Shown: in pieces, positions 12,201 through 24,085 of the stretch | How positions within the stretch are numbered: the stretch's first letter is position 1 | How the letters are laid out: the number at the start of each line of letters is the position of its first letter | Source: Manihot esculenta | Lineage: Eukaryota > Streptophyta > Magnoliopsida > Malpighiales > Euphorbiaceae | Direction: 5' to 3' | DNA length: 64,000 nt | Assembly (NCBI RefSeq): GCF_001659605.2 | Contig: NC_035172.2 | Span: 34,771,342-34,835,341, forward strand | Notes under the pieces: model-generated | The model's database searches: none | Told to the model about the DNA's origin: nothing | The model's input: only the letters and a program-made list of their open reading frames with translations | Program-made: the position numbers and the translations under genes

Positions 12201-13098
12201 GTAAATTTTGAGGGCACCTTGAATTAAGGTTGAAGCATGATTTTTAACGGGTTTTTATTCTCTTGCTACTTCAAAATGTATTTTGTGTTATAACCAAGAG
12301 CGTAATGAAATATTGTTTTGAGTTTCTTTAATGGCTCAAATAGGATTCGCTATCTCCAACGTCTAGTCAATTTTTGTGATTTCAAATAATTTTCATGTCA
12401 ATCCTTCACCTGTATATTTCTCCAGCCATTTCTTTAGTCCTAAAAGATGCATAAGGAATTCATGTTTCTTTAATCTGATTCAGGAGTCTAAATCATGGTG
12501 GTACCCAAAGCAATTTTCGACTTTCAACTCAGGGCTGCATACTCTCCGGTGCCATGTTCAAGTTGTGAGCCGAATGCTATTTGGCATGTTACTGATCCTG
12601 GCAGTTGCGTATTTGCTTCTCCAACGATCAGCAACCTCACGACAGACAATGCCAGTAACCTTCATCTTATTGCTTTTGGGAGCCGTCTGTGGCTTTGCTG
12701 GTAAATTTTGTGTAGACACATTGGGAGGAAGTGGATTGCATTGGCTACTATATTGGGAGTCAATGTGCTTGCTGCACTTCTTCTCAAATGTCTTTACATC
12801 AAAGTTGTTCTATGTACTTCATGGACCTGTCACCGTCTCCCAAGGGATGAAATCCAATGCAATATGTCCATACTGGTTCCGGAGATTTGTTTTCTATGGT
12901 CTTGTGCTCTTGTTTCTGCCATTGTGCTGTGGTCTTCTGCCTTTTGCTGGTCCTGGTGAATGGAGAAATCACTTCTTGACGTGTGCCTCAAATTTTCTCT
13001 CATCCTACCAACTTGGTGAATGGAGAAATCACTTCTTGACGTGTGCCTCAAATTTTCTCTCATCCTACCAACTGGTTGATTATGACCTTTATGTGTAA
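9284..13098 (+). CDS. CPR5: CPR5, nuclear-pore membrane protein and immune/cell-cycle regulator
   Basis: Exons 9284-9688, 10542-10598, 10970-11005, 11149-11958 and 12484-13098 join in frame to 640 aa. Recognition rests on LPLGMSFAA at the exon 1 end, FARNFEKSFGSTLRTL in exon 4 and the SRMLFGMLL / CVDTLGG segments of exon 5, all typical of CPR5. The N-terminal third is hydrophilic and basic with eleven consecutive lysines (57-67), which could serve as a nuclear signal. The C-terminal third has about five hydrophobic helices: one at the end of exon 4 and four in exon 5. In Arabidopsis, CPR5 is a nucleoporin that restrains effector-triggered immunity, senescence and endoreduplication. Two oddities: a 26-aa in-frame tandem repeat in exon 4 and a 20-aa one near the C-terminus. 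The first ATG (9284) was chosen; Met31/Met32 are possible alternatives. Confidence 0.92.
9452..9484 (+). repeat. (AAG)n microsatellite coding for polylysine
   Basis: A run of AAG triplets lies inside CPR5 exon 1 and encodes most of an eleven-lysine tract. As a coding microsatellite it probably varies in length between individuals while keeping the frame. Confidence 0.9.
11413..11568 (+). repeat. 78-bp in-frame tandem duplication in CPR5 exon 4
   Basis: Copies at 11413-11490 and 11491-11568 differ at only a few bases. Each encodes 26 residues built around AADVE(D/E)IIPCSNQELALNG followed by (Q/L)LN(Q/R)QIC. The duplication keeps the reading frame. Confidence 0.95.
12955..13074 (+). repeat. 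60-bp in-frame tandem duplication at the CPR5 C-terminus
   Basis: Copies at 12955-13014 and 13015-13074 are identical except at the last position or so. Each encodes GEWRNHFLTCASNFLSSYQL. The near-perfect identity points to a recent event. The frame continues to the stop at 13096-13098. Confidence 0.95.
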
Positions 13099-14761
13099 TT
13101 TTCTCTACATTTGCCGAGCTTTCTCCTTGGTAATTATGTAGGCAGCTGCTTTTATTTATTCAGTCCGTAACAAACAATCTATTTTTTGGAGTCTGTTTAA
13201 TTTTTTCCATTTTTAGTCATTGCAAAAGTTTAGATCTTTAATACATGATGGATGACTGCAGCCAATTATCCTTTGTATCGCGGAGGTAAGTTATTTTCTT
13301 TCTGAAGATTAATTAAAATGCAATTTTTTTGTTTTTATGCAAAATCGAGCAAAATAAAAGCTCATTATTGAATGATGCTTCTTTTTTGAAAAAAAAAAAT
13401 CAAAGACAATTTCCATTAACACAAAAATGGGCTCTTAAGCCCAAAACATCTAACAGGCTTAAAAATTAAGCAACTGGTCCAATAGGAAAAGCTCCAAAGG
13501 AAGCCCAACGCCGCGTTGCACATACGTCGAAAGAGGGAAGCTTCAAGTTGCCAAATTGTCAATGAAGGCCAGGTGAATAAACATCCGCACTTTAAAGTCA
13601 GTGGCTTGAAACCAATAATCTCAGAAAAGGAAATCATTTAGACAGCAAGCGAGGATGCTAACTGGCACTCATTAGCGATTCAGTGTCTTAAGAATCAACC
13701 GTCCAGCAGCCATAGATCTCTCTATATGAACCCACACAGTTGATCAGCAATAAGTAAAATATACAACCTTCTCACAACAAAAACTACGTATCTGAAGCGC
13801 TGATAGATGATATCTATATCAATTTAAAGAGGAACAGAAGCCTTCCATAAAGGGAGCACCATCTCTCTCCGTCGCCTGGCAATGGCTCCTAGAAAACAAT
13901 ATTAGTCACTGAGACTCTTCACCATTGCGTGCAATCAAAAAATAAAAAAAAAACAGGACAAACAACAAGCAAAGCAGTTAATCTGAAAATAACCTCAAAC
14001 TCTCCACTAAATCTAATGTGCAAAAAAAAAAAAAAAGAAAAAAAAAGAAAAAAGGAAAAACCACTCAAAGGCAGAGTGAAGGACTCGCTCTCCGGTTAGG
14101 AGGGAGAGCCCCCTATACCTGATTAACAACAGCAAACGGTGAGACTTGCTCCCAGGCATATATGAAAGGTAAAAAGAAATGGAGAGGGAGATAGCCTTCA
14201 CTAATTAGAAGATCCTAATCATATTTGTCCGAAAATTCTGACTTGCAATTCGAAAACCACCAGAGTAGATGACTCTTGTTCAAAATGGAAGAACCCAAGC
14301 AAACAAAGATTCTGAAAAATTGAACTAAATGCATTATTCACCTTTTCTCTTAATAGTTTTGGTCATACAAGAACTAATAACATGGTATCAGGACAAAAGA
14401 GTTGATAGAGATACAGGGGAAATCAAGAGTAAACTCGAGCAGCACAGAGAAATTTCACCTCTTGCAGCTCAACCAGACATTGAAATTTTCAAAAGCCTCA
14501 ACAATGTATCTTACAAAATGCCGCCTCTAGTTATGGCAACCTCCAATTGTCTATATCTAAAAATTCTGATACTATGAGTTTACATCTTTCTACTACAGAT
14601 ACCTAAAGCTTTCATGAAAGAAATAATTAATGGGGCACAGGGGCATGCCTCCTAACTTTTTTGAGGTGAAAAAAATCTTCAAATTCAACCATTTGGCAGC
14701 TAAAGCAAGCTACTATGGCTCTCTCGCAGTCCACGTCCATGTTTCTCCTACTTAAATCTAA
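13099..14761. other. Convergent spacer between CPR5 and HIT4 genes
   Basis: The outer parts should be the 3' UTRs of CPR5 (plus) and the HIT4-like gene (minus). The middle, about 13400-13900, is less AT-rich than the rest and may be a degenerate transposon fragment, but no frame is long enough to classify it. An A-rich run with G interruptions lies at about 14022-14058. I find no further gene. Confidence 0.35.
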
Positions 14762-17700
14762 TCAGAAAACCTCATGCGCCTTGCCATAATACCTGTTTAT
14801 GAATGGAGCCTGCAAGACGATGAAATTAGTAAATAATCACTTTCTGAGAAATATAGCAAGCATGCCCAGATTGACTATTGAATTCCATTAGTATAATATA
14901 CTCCTATACATTCTGGAAAATGACTATATACCCTCAGCTCCATTTGTAGTCCAACTTGTCGTTATGGAATTTCTCTAGCCAATTAACAACCCATTTTTGC
15001 AGAGAGAGCATGATTTAAACATTTTGAAATTAACATGAGTTCATTTCGTAAGGTAGTAAAACTAGAGTGCATAATTTATAGGGTAAAAGAGAACAGAACA
15101 ATTAAAAAAATGTTTCAACCACAAAATTTTACTACTTGTTCATATCGAAGCATCTTATGGCCTAGTATTTTCAACATTCTAAAAGCATATGCCTTCCTTT
15201 GAATTTTCCATGAATCCAATCACATCATGCACCAAAGTGAGATCATGGCTAATGGAAAAATGAAAATTATGGCATTTCGATAGAAAGAAATACAACATAA
15301 TACCAATACATAGATAGGAAAGAACCATGAAATTTCATCAAGAAAGAAAATCGCTTCCATATCATTAAGGGATTAGAGATCATATATTTGTATTTAGTAA
15401 ATGTTTTTCATAATCATCATAAATTCATAATAATAATAATACAACATCAACAACCATTGTATACCTGTCTTATTTTCACAATTTGAAACTTAGGAAGTCA
15501 TCAAAGTGATATCTAGGTTATTTTCACCATTGGGAGATATAATGACAAATAAATACTCAAGACATTTGACAGGATCTCTCAGGATGCAACACATTGGTTA
15601 CCAAAAAAAAATCCAATTTCTAAACGACAAACCAATTTAAAAGAAAAATCCAGTTTCCAAAAGACAAACCAATTGATGAACATGCTTACTCAAAAACACT
15701 TCCAATTACAACTGTGACACCTTGAAGCACATTATGCAGTAATTTCCAAACTCTCACCTTTACTTTTGATATGTCAGGTGTATCCGGGGTTTCCACAGGA
15801 TAGAACTTGTAAAACCTCATATTTTCATATGCCTTTTTGGTTTCCTCACTCATTTCCGCCAAGACTTTTTTCCTTGATTCCCTTGCCTGCATAAAAAGAG
15901 AATCACTACAAAGCTTGTTGCCATATGACAATTTCCTGAACAAAACAAGGAAACCACATATATCCATCGTTTCTTAATACCTCCCGGTTAGCTTTCTTTG
16001 CTTCTCGAACTTTCTCTTTGACAAACTCCTGAGAAGGAAAAGAAATGGTAGGCTCAAATATTAATGATTTGAGAAGAAATACGAGTAATCTTGCACGTTA
16101 TTAGAATATATCCAGTGAAATTTACCTTAAATGCATCCTTTTGATCTTCAGATAATTCCTCCTCCTTGATTAGATTATCAGCGAACTCCTGCAGATTGAT
16201 AAATAATTTAGCACAAACTAATGCCTTTTTACTTTTATCCTTTTATCCAATAGGCTTTAAAGCAACTAGAAAGCAACTTTATCAGAATTGAGAAATAGAA
16301 GGTAGAAAATATTTCCCAATAAATCCTCAAAATTCCTCATTTGTTCAACTAATTCATACAACAAATTAGAAAAAATCAGCAGAGTTTCCATAGAAGTACA
16401 ATATTTTACAGCATTCCCTTCACAAATGTAAGATTATACAATGACCAGGTATTCCGCAAAACTGAATGGTTGTTACAGTTCAAGGCATAGCAAAGTCATT
16501 TACTTAAGCCAACTCTTCCATAACATCAAGCAACATTGCAGTTGACTCAACACAATCTATTTAAATTAAACTAGACAAAGAAAATTAATCTTGTACCTCG
16601 AGCTCATCTAACTCCCAATCAAATTCACAGAAAACCTGCATGGGGCAAGAAAATAAAAAATCAACTTAAGGAGGTGTGAAGTAACCAGACTTGATCAAAA
16701 GCAACAATAGAACTCAAAAGTTTAGGTTTCCAACTCTCTTTTGCATACCGGCTTTGGTTCTGCTGGAAAAATTATCTGAACTTCAGTGCTCTGCTCAAGC
16801 TCATCTTCCTTGAAAGGGTGGTAGAAATCTACCCAAAGAAGATATGACATTTAACTTACATGACTCAACTTGAAAGGCAGCAACATATTACTTAAAAAAT
16901 GTGCTAAGAGTAGGCTTGCATCATTCTTTGCCTCAACTGTCAAACTTGGTTCAAACAAATATATTTTGTGGCCAACACATCATAGCACATGAGAATTTAA
17001 AGGAGTTTTTTCCATTCTTCCTTTACTGGACATTTTATTAATCTAAAGAAAAGCACTCTCTGAAACACAGCAATGTAAACAGTTGAAAATTGCTTAAAAC
17101 TCACAAGGTAAACAGTACTCATATTTCTTAACACGGTCTATCTTCAAATGTCTCAAAGCAGACCTGCAAGTAAATCATGCGCATAAGCAGCCATAAAAAG
17201 AGCATACTCATACTCCAAATACACATGCACATCATAGCATCATTGCCCATGGGAAATGACCATCAGCAGCAGGTACAAATAACACTTAAAGACTCCAGGT
17301 CTCTTACAACTGTGATGCCCTTATACCGCCCCAGATATGAGGTTATCATTGCAACCTTGAAAGTGAAGCTTAACAAGTTCTAATTGTGAAACTTCTTTTT
17401 TCTTATTACTTTTTACGTTCCCTTAATAGAGTAACATTCAAATTTCTTATTTAAGTTTCTATTCAAACCATATTTAAAATTCAAACCAATCCCCCACATT
17501 AAAAAATTCGTTAAGAGATTTATCCAAATGCCACTTAGGATAAAAGTATGGTGCACAGAAGCTATCACAACAACAAAAACTAACAGAAGCTATCACAACA
17601 ACAAAAACTAAGTCTTAATCCCAAAATAGGTGGAGCCAGATATGAAGAAATAGAATAGTAAGTTTGCCCTTTTCGTAGGACAACAGGATTAAAAATGAAA

Positions 17701-19874
17701 ACTAAACACTGACTTACTAACTGAACTGTTAAAATGTGCTCCACATATAAAGCTTAATGAGCTTACATAAGTAGAAGTAAGTTTAGTGAATACAACAATC
17801 AAACAAGAATATAAATTAATTTTAAAAAATAGTGAACTGATTGCCAATATCTCAACATTCATAAGAGGGCATAAGAGGGGGGATAGAAAGTGGCAGCACC
17901 TTCTTTGAGTGCAGCTCAAAATAAAAATTTGAGACTTCAATCTGTCAACTTGGCTCTCTCTGAAGAGGGATTGATAACATAAAGAAATATCAAAAGTCTG
18001 TACAAAAAAATAAAAACTTGTAACATTCTATGAAATACATAAGATATTAGATACCTATTCTCTAGAGGAATATATGGAACCCAATCCATTTTCATTTGTT
18101 TCATGGGAATTATTTCTTCAGACTCCCTTTGAACTGAGTTAATTCCAATTTTATCTGAAGGAGGGAAGGGAGATACAATCTGGAAACAAAACAGAAAAAG
18201 TTTAGAAAGAACCGACAGAAACAACAAATTTGGAAACACAAACTCCTTTAGTCCCTTTAGACAATAAAAAGAACTATAGAAAAAACAGCCATATAGCATC
18301 AGTAAGTATTTAACACAGTCCAACCTATACAAACTTCACTGAAAGAAAGATCAGTAAATTCAGATTTACATTTGGTTGTAGGTTTACAGGCAAAAGAAAA
18401 TGCTCAATGAACTTACCGCCACAACTGCAGGTACGCAAATAACTTTCTGCTCATCCTTGTAAGGGACCAATTGCGCTGTAAAAAGTAAATTAATTTAAGT
18501 GGAGAATGAAAAAGGACAAGTCGAGAAAGATAGTACTGAAGGCCATTAGTGGGTTAATAGTTGGTGGGGTAGGGAGGGGCACAGGAAGAAATATGTGCAA
18601 GCAATTTAAACAGGAGATGTGCATCCATTTAGTAGTCTGGCAAATATGGAGGAAACAAAAAATTGAATAGGCGGCTGGTGGCAGAAGAAAAATCTTTAGG
18701 ACATATGAATGGCAGAATTCAAGTTAGCAATAACTTACGCTCTGTACAACCAAATAAATAAACTTTCTTTCCATGTAGAACACCTCCCTCTTCAAATGCA
18801 TCCTGACCAATCAGAAAAATTGTATTTTATCAGTCAATCTAAAAAACTATTTACCAAATCATAGTGGATGGGAGTAAAGGTTACGCCACAAAACAGTAGA
18901 TCATCTGACTCACTTCTAAGTTGGAAAAATTCCAGTTGAATTGATATACTGCATCCAATTGATCCCACTGTACAAACATATGACAGCACATAAGCGGCAT
19001 TACAAATAGAAAATGAAAAAATAGCAATGTAATTGAACATGAAAAAATAAAAATTCCAATAAAACCTCTGTCCCAACAGGAAATGCTTCCTTCCATAGAT
19101 CTTCCTGCAAAACACAATTTGAGAACTTCTGTTAGTCACAGTCACAGAACAACAACACGTTTTTTTTTTCCAAATTACAACAACAGCCACTTAAATTATA
19201 GAACCATAAAAAAATAATGGCCTTACTAGACAGGTAGTCCCAGTCCAAAAATAAATGAATACTACCACGAATCCTTAAACAAACATTTTTTCACTAAAAC
19301 TGCAAAGCAAGACATCAAATTACAAACAAAACTTGCTTAGAGCTTTACACCACAATGATTCACGATCATCGAATTCAAAACTTACTTGAAGACCTTATCG
19401 AGCAAAAACCGCCTATTGAACTCAAGCAACTCCAGCTATTTTCCTTAAACTAGGAAAACTTTCCATATAATACTACCAATGCAATTAAACAGAATAAAAA
19501 AGAATGCTACTAGAATCATATTTTTTCTCCGCAACCAAACAGAAACCCAAAAGAATAACACGCCATAAGCTTGTCCTCAATCTTCTCAGAATACATAAAA
19601 CACAAACCTAAACAAAACGCAAAATAATCAAACAAAAACTCGGCAAAAAAAATCAAAGAAAAAGTTATGCAAAGCGAAAAATTACCAAGTTTCGCTTATC
19701 CTCGAAGTATTCAGGTTCGGGTTGGGGTTTAGAGGCCTTAACGCGCTTAGCTCGAGTAGGAGCTTTGGTGGATTCCTGCTTGTGATTATCTTGAGAAGAA
19801 GAAGAAGCTTTTACTACTTCTTCTTCTTTGTCTTTCTGGACTCTCTTCCTCTTGGCTCCCTTCCTCATTGGCAT
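14762..19874 (-). CDS. HIT4: HEAT INTOLERANT 4 (HIT4)-like chromatin protein
   Basis: Fourteen exons: 19686-19874, 19066-19104, 18914-18967, 18739-18802, 18417-18475, 18055-18179, 17900-17959, 17105-17163, 16749-16828, 16597-16635, 16126-16188, 15981-16028, 15758-15886 and 14762-14809. They join without a frame break to 351 aa, all GT-AG. The N-terminus is strongly basic (MPMRKGAKRKR), then Lys/Ser/Glu-rich, as in a nuclear protein. Conserved family segments follow: FPVGTEWDQLDAVYQFNW, LFGCTEPQLVPYK, SPFPPSDKIGINSVQRE, FKEDELEQSTEVQI and the closing PFINRYYGKAHEVF. Arabidopsis HIT4 is a plant-specific nuclear protein needed for heat-induced chromatin decondensation and release of silencing. 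A Lys/Glu-rich helical stretch (about 245-305) may be a coiled coil. The ATG at 19872-19874 is the first in frame; the ATG two codons later is equally possible. Confidence 0.9.
17556..17611. repeat. 28-bp tandem duplication in a HIT4 intron
   Basis: Two perfect 28-bp copies, 17556-17583 and 17584-17611, begin cagaagctatcacaacaac. They lie in the intron between exons 7 and 8 and should be a simple length marker. Confidence 0.9.
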
Positions 19875-19915
19875 AGTTTGTGTAGAGAAGAAGAAAAATC
19901 TACAGAGAAAGGGAA

Positions 19916-20120
19916 TAGGGTTTGAGGTTCGGATCGAAGGCGGTGGATCCGGATTCGAATTTTTCTAGAAAGAGAAATTGAAGGAAAATTGAGGTTAGAG
20001 AGAGAAGGATTTTTTGAAGCGTTGATCGGACGCGGGGTGATAGGGTTTTTAGAGAGAGTATTTAATTGTCGAGGAGAGAGGCGCACATATTTGAAATTTG
20101 ACGGTTTTGAAAAGCACGTG
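19916..20120 (-). promoter_or_regulatory. HIT4 upstream region with two telo-boxes and a G-box
   Basis: On the minus strand AAACCCTA (telo-box) occurs at 19916-19923 and again at 20041-20048, 42 and 167 bases upstream of the HIT4 start. A G-box, CACGTG at 20115-20120, reads GCACGTGGC on the plus strand, the ABRE type. Telo-boxes are common near the starts of plant genes for translation and chromatin proteins. Function here is inferred from the motifs alone. Confidence 0.45.
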
Positions 20121-22954
20121 GCATACAGACAACAGCAAAAAAAAAAAAAAAATTATAATCACAGCTATTGGGCTGGGTTTCTGTGTGGGCGCTCCTTGTC
20201 TCCTATTATAAGCATTAATAATTATTTTGAAAGATCCATTTATTTTTTGCTTAAATTAAAGTACATTTAATTTAGTATTGTTTTGAAAAATATAGGTAAA
20301 TTATTTGTAATAACTTAGTTGAATAAATAGATCAATTTTTTATATTATTAATTTAATGTTTAAAGTTTATTTTTTAATATTTATTTAAATCATTTAGTTT
20401 CAATAATATCACGCATGAAAAATTAAATATTTGATTTATAAATTAGAAACTCAACCCACAAAAAATCTGGTCCATAAGCCGAAAACTATACTCACTCGAA
20501 ACAACAGCAAGTACGATTCTTGCCATCATCCATCGTCACTAAAATCGGTCATACAATATCAATACCTACAGTACAAGCAGGAGCAAATCAACCCACCACA
20601 TAAACTCCAACAGAATGCATGCAAGCAAAATCAACACTAGATCAAGCCGAAATGCTAAATCCTGAAACATGCAACCATTGCTTCATTCAAACCATGAATC
20701 AAATAGCAACAAAATATGTGAGATAGAGACTTAGAGTTTAAATGTGACATTACTGTGGAGAGATGGTTTTTGATATTTTTAGTTTATTTTAGCTAAAAAG
20801 TTTTTTAAAAAAGTAAACTCATTACTTTGATGCTGATTAACACCGACCCATATTAAAATATCGATGATTTTAACTCAATTCTAATTTGAAAATAGTAACT
20901 ATGAAATAAAAATTGAAGAATATATTAAAAATACTCTTTGATAACTAAAATAAAGAATGTTTTATTAATACAACTTTAATATATATAATTCTCGTTAATA
21001 CTCTTGATTTCTTTATGCTGTATTTAAACAATGAAAACTAATTATTTTTTTCCGAAGTAATTTACTTAGAGATATTTTTTACATATAAAATTATTTTTCA
21101 ACAAATAAATTGTCCTAAAATTTTAAACTTTTTATTAGAAAAATCACATATAATTGTATTTCAATTAAAATATATATATTTCTTATAAATTCAATCTTAT
21201 AAGACTTCGTTTGATATTTTTCTTCAAAATTTATATGTTTATTATTTTATTTTTCTTTTACCGTATAAAAAGTTTGCGCTGAAATAGTTTAGGAAAACAG
21301 GCTTCACTTATAAAAAAAACGAAGTCCCAAGTCCAAGCTCAGAAATTCACAAGAATCCAAATTAGAAGAAAGCAATCGCGGTCCACACACAAAGCCCAAT
21401 CCAGCACCACTATAATTGTTTAGATGCACCGATTCTCAGTATACCCCTCTAACACTGTTCTTGCACCAATGCCTCCCCGATACATTCGTCTATCGACGGC
21501 ACATCGATCGTTAAATTCGATAACTTTCATATTCATATATCTGCTATGATGAGTGTAAATTACTACAAATTCAAATTGTAGTCTCGTACAAATTTAATGT
21601 ATTATTTATGTTATGTATTATGTATGTATTTTCATATTAATTTTCATCAATTAAAAATATATTTATAGAAATATGTTAATATTTAATACATAAACTTATC
21701 GAATTAAATTCTCACCTTTGTTACAATATTATTTTTCCAAGTTGCAAGAGTATTTTTCTTTTATGGGTTCGATCAATAACAAGCTTAACACTGGCTATGG
21801 GCTTTATGCTGGCCTAGACAAAGTGTTAGTCTGGCGTATTTTAGGACACAGTGAATACTAATTGAGGAAATAATCAAATATCGATTTCTAGATGAATCAG
21901 CTATAACACGAATAACATCTCAATTTCATGAAGTGTAAACTAAATTGGACCATCTTTATAAAGAAATAAATAAGTAATGACACGTATATTTTAGAAAATA
22001 CGAATAATTTAATGCACGTGGTCTATATTAATTGTGAACTTCATTAATTATGATGTATGATGGCAATTAAAAGGAATTTTAAATGAATATTAGAATAAAA
22101 ATAATCCAATAACTAACCCTCCTTTATCTAATATAGTTTCGAATAATTAACCCAATAACTAAATAAAATTGAAACATTTTATTTTTATAAAATGATTCGA
22201 TTCACATGCTCAGGCGATTAACAGCCACATAAAAATAATCCTGTGTTGGTCTATTTAGCTGTGATGAATTGAAACCTCCATGTGCTTAGTATGATTACGA
22301 ATCACGGATGTTTAGGATTAGTGATTAATTCTTAATTAATTATTAACAATTGTTGTTAAGAGATTATTGGTTCATAAATTTTTAATGATTAATAATTATC
22401 AATCAGATGGTCCTTATCTAAGAAAACTTACAATTAAAGCTTTTTAATATACACGTTCAATTTTTATTTTTTTAAAAAAAAAAACAACTGTCCATATATT
22501 TAATAAACATTTTAATTTATTTATTTTATTTATTATTACATTGTTAATAAACATTTTATACTTGCAATAAAATTTAATAATATATTTTAATACGGCCTTC
22601 AAAAATTTCAACTGTGTTTCATTTTTTTTTTCCTAGTTTCAAAATTGAAACAAATTAGGCACCGAGCATCTACCAGTGAATGGTCATGGACCTAATAAAA
22701 TAAATAAATAAGGATGATGGACCTGTATGTATCGGACAGGAATGGCCATGATTCAAACTCAGCGTGCACCGCACTCCACACGATACTTGCCCACCCTCCT
22801 AACCGAGTAACCGTTGACTCGTCTCGAGTACGACTTCTTCTACAACGACTCTCTTCATCTTCCTTGAAAAATCCTTCAACACAACCCTTTAATGGCGGCT
22901 TCCTAATCAATACCTAATTTCCCCTTCACTCTCTCTCTCTCATTTCCTTCCAAA
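20121..22954. other. AT-rich divergent spacer between HIT4 and the kinase gene
   Basis: Mostly very AT-rich DNA with short homopolymer runs and no coherent coding frame. The last 250 bases before 22955 become less AT-rich and include a CT-rich leader (about 22925-22947) that fits the 5' UTR of the downstream kinase. No element ends or tandem arrays were found. Confidence 0.4.
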
Positions 22955-24085
22955 ATGAATAGCACCGTTCAAGCTGTACTTGCCGCCACTGCTACTTTCT
23001 TCTTAATCTCTGCTCTATTTGCTTTCATCTGTCTCGTCTGTAAATCATCCAAAGCTCGCTCCCGCAGCCACAACCACCAACCTCTACCCCAACGCCAAAC
23101 ACGCGGCTTGAACGGCCACCGAACCGTACCCAATTCTCACCTCTCCTCCATAACAATTGATGAAAGCGCCACTTTTGACCCTACTCTGAACCGGATCTCC
23201 ATGGAGGAGCTAAAAATCGCTACCAAGAATTTCTCCGCTGATTTGATCATCGGCGATGGCAGTTTTGGGTTTGTATACAAAGCCACGCTTTCCGACGGCG
23301 TCACCGTGGCCATCAAGAAGCTCGACCCCGACGCCTTTCAAGGTTTTCGGGAGTTCCGAGCAGAGATGGAAACCTTAGGTAAGCTCCAACACCCAAATAT
23401 TGTGAGAATTCTTGGGTACTGCGTGTCCGGTATCGAACGGGTGTTAATTTACGAGTTCATTGAGAAAGGCAACCTGGACCAATGGTTGCACGACACGTCG
23501 CCGGGAAGCGAACAGTTGGGAAATTTACCGTTGTCTTGGGAGACGAGGATTAAGGCAGTGAGAGGCATTGCAAATGGACTTGCATATCTGCATCAGCTGG
23601 ACACTCCAATTATACATAGGGATATAAAGGCTAGCAATGTCTTATTGGACTCGGACTTTGAAGCCCATATTGCCGATTTTGGGCTGGCACGTGCGATCGA
23701 CGGGTCACATTCTCATGTGTCGACACAGGTGGCCGGAACCATGGGATATATGCCACCGGAGTACAAAGAGGGAGTGACAGCCGCCACGGCAAAGGCAGAT
23801 GTTTATAGTTTTGGGATACTGATGATCGAAATTGCCACGGCGGAGAGGCCTAATTTGCCCATGGTTTTAGAGGGGAAGGAGATGGGATTGATAGTATGGG
23901 CAAGGAAAATGTTGGAGCAAAATAAGCATATGGAAATGTTAGATTCAAAAATGGCAAAGGAAGGTTTAAGGGAAGAAAAAGTGGAGGAATACTTTGGAAT
24001 TGCTTCAATGTGTACAAGGGAAATAATGATGGATAGGCCAGTGATGAGTGAGGTTGTTCATTTGTTGGATCGGCTCGCCACATAA
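22955..24085 (+). CDS. Membrane-anchored receptor-like kinase without an ectodomain
   Basis: A single uninterrupted exon encodes 376 aa. A hydrophobic helix at about 8-29 has almost nothing before it, so the protein is a kinase tethered to the membrane with only a few residues outside. A basic, polar juxtamembrane region (30-80) follows. The kinase runs from about 94 to 373 with the glycine loop GDGSFGFVYKA (100-110), VAIK Lys121, HRD 221-223 in HRDIKASN, DFG 241-243 and the activation segment GTMGYMPPEY. All catalytic residues are present, so it should be an active RD Ser/Thr kinase. The catalytic domain looks closest to LRR-X (EMS1/PSKR/BRI1-like) kinases, suggesting descent from a receptor that lost its LRRs. 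Ligand and pathway are unknown. It is tail-to-tail with ASHH1. Confidence 0.85.
   Translation: MNSTVQAVLAATATFFLISALFAFICLVCKSSKARSRSHNHQPLPQRQTRGLNGHRTVPNSHLSSITIDESATFDPTLNRISMEELKIATKNFSADLIIGDGSFGFVYKATLSDGVTVAIKKLDPDAFQGFREFRAEMETLGKLQHPNIVRILGYCVSGIERVLIYEFIEKGNLDQWLHDTSPGSEQLGNLPLSWETRIKAVRGIANGLAYLHQLDTPIIHRDIKASNVLLDSDFEAHIADFGLARAIDGSHSHVSTQVAGTMGYMPPEYKEGVTAATAKADVYSFGILMIEIATAERPNLPMVLEGKEMGLIVWARKMLEQNKHMEMLDSKMAKEGLREEKVEEYFGIASMCTREIMMDRPVMSEVVHLLDRLAT

Noticed and set aside
12708..12959. Frames overlapping the last CPR5 exon in other phases and on the minus strand
   Set aside because: They are shadows: the CPR5 frame through this exon is continuous and carries the family motifs.
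13416..13637. Possible transposon-derived coding fragment
   Set aside because: The 73-codon frame has an even, non-domain composition and I could not match it to reverse transcriptase, RNase H or transposase motifs.
17940..17960. HIT4 exon 7 starting at gag|ccaag or ccaag|ttg
   Set aside because: The second gives an immediate stop. The acceptor cttcag|agagag has the better pyrimidine tract and restores the family residues before QVDRLKSQIF.
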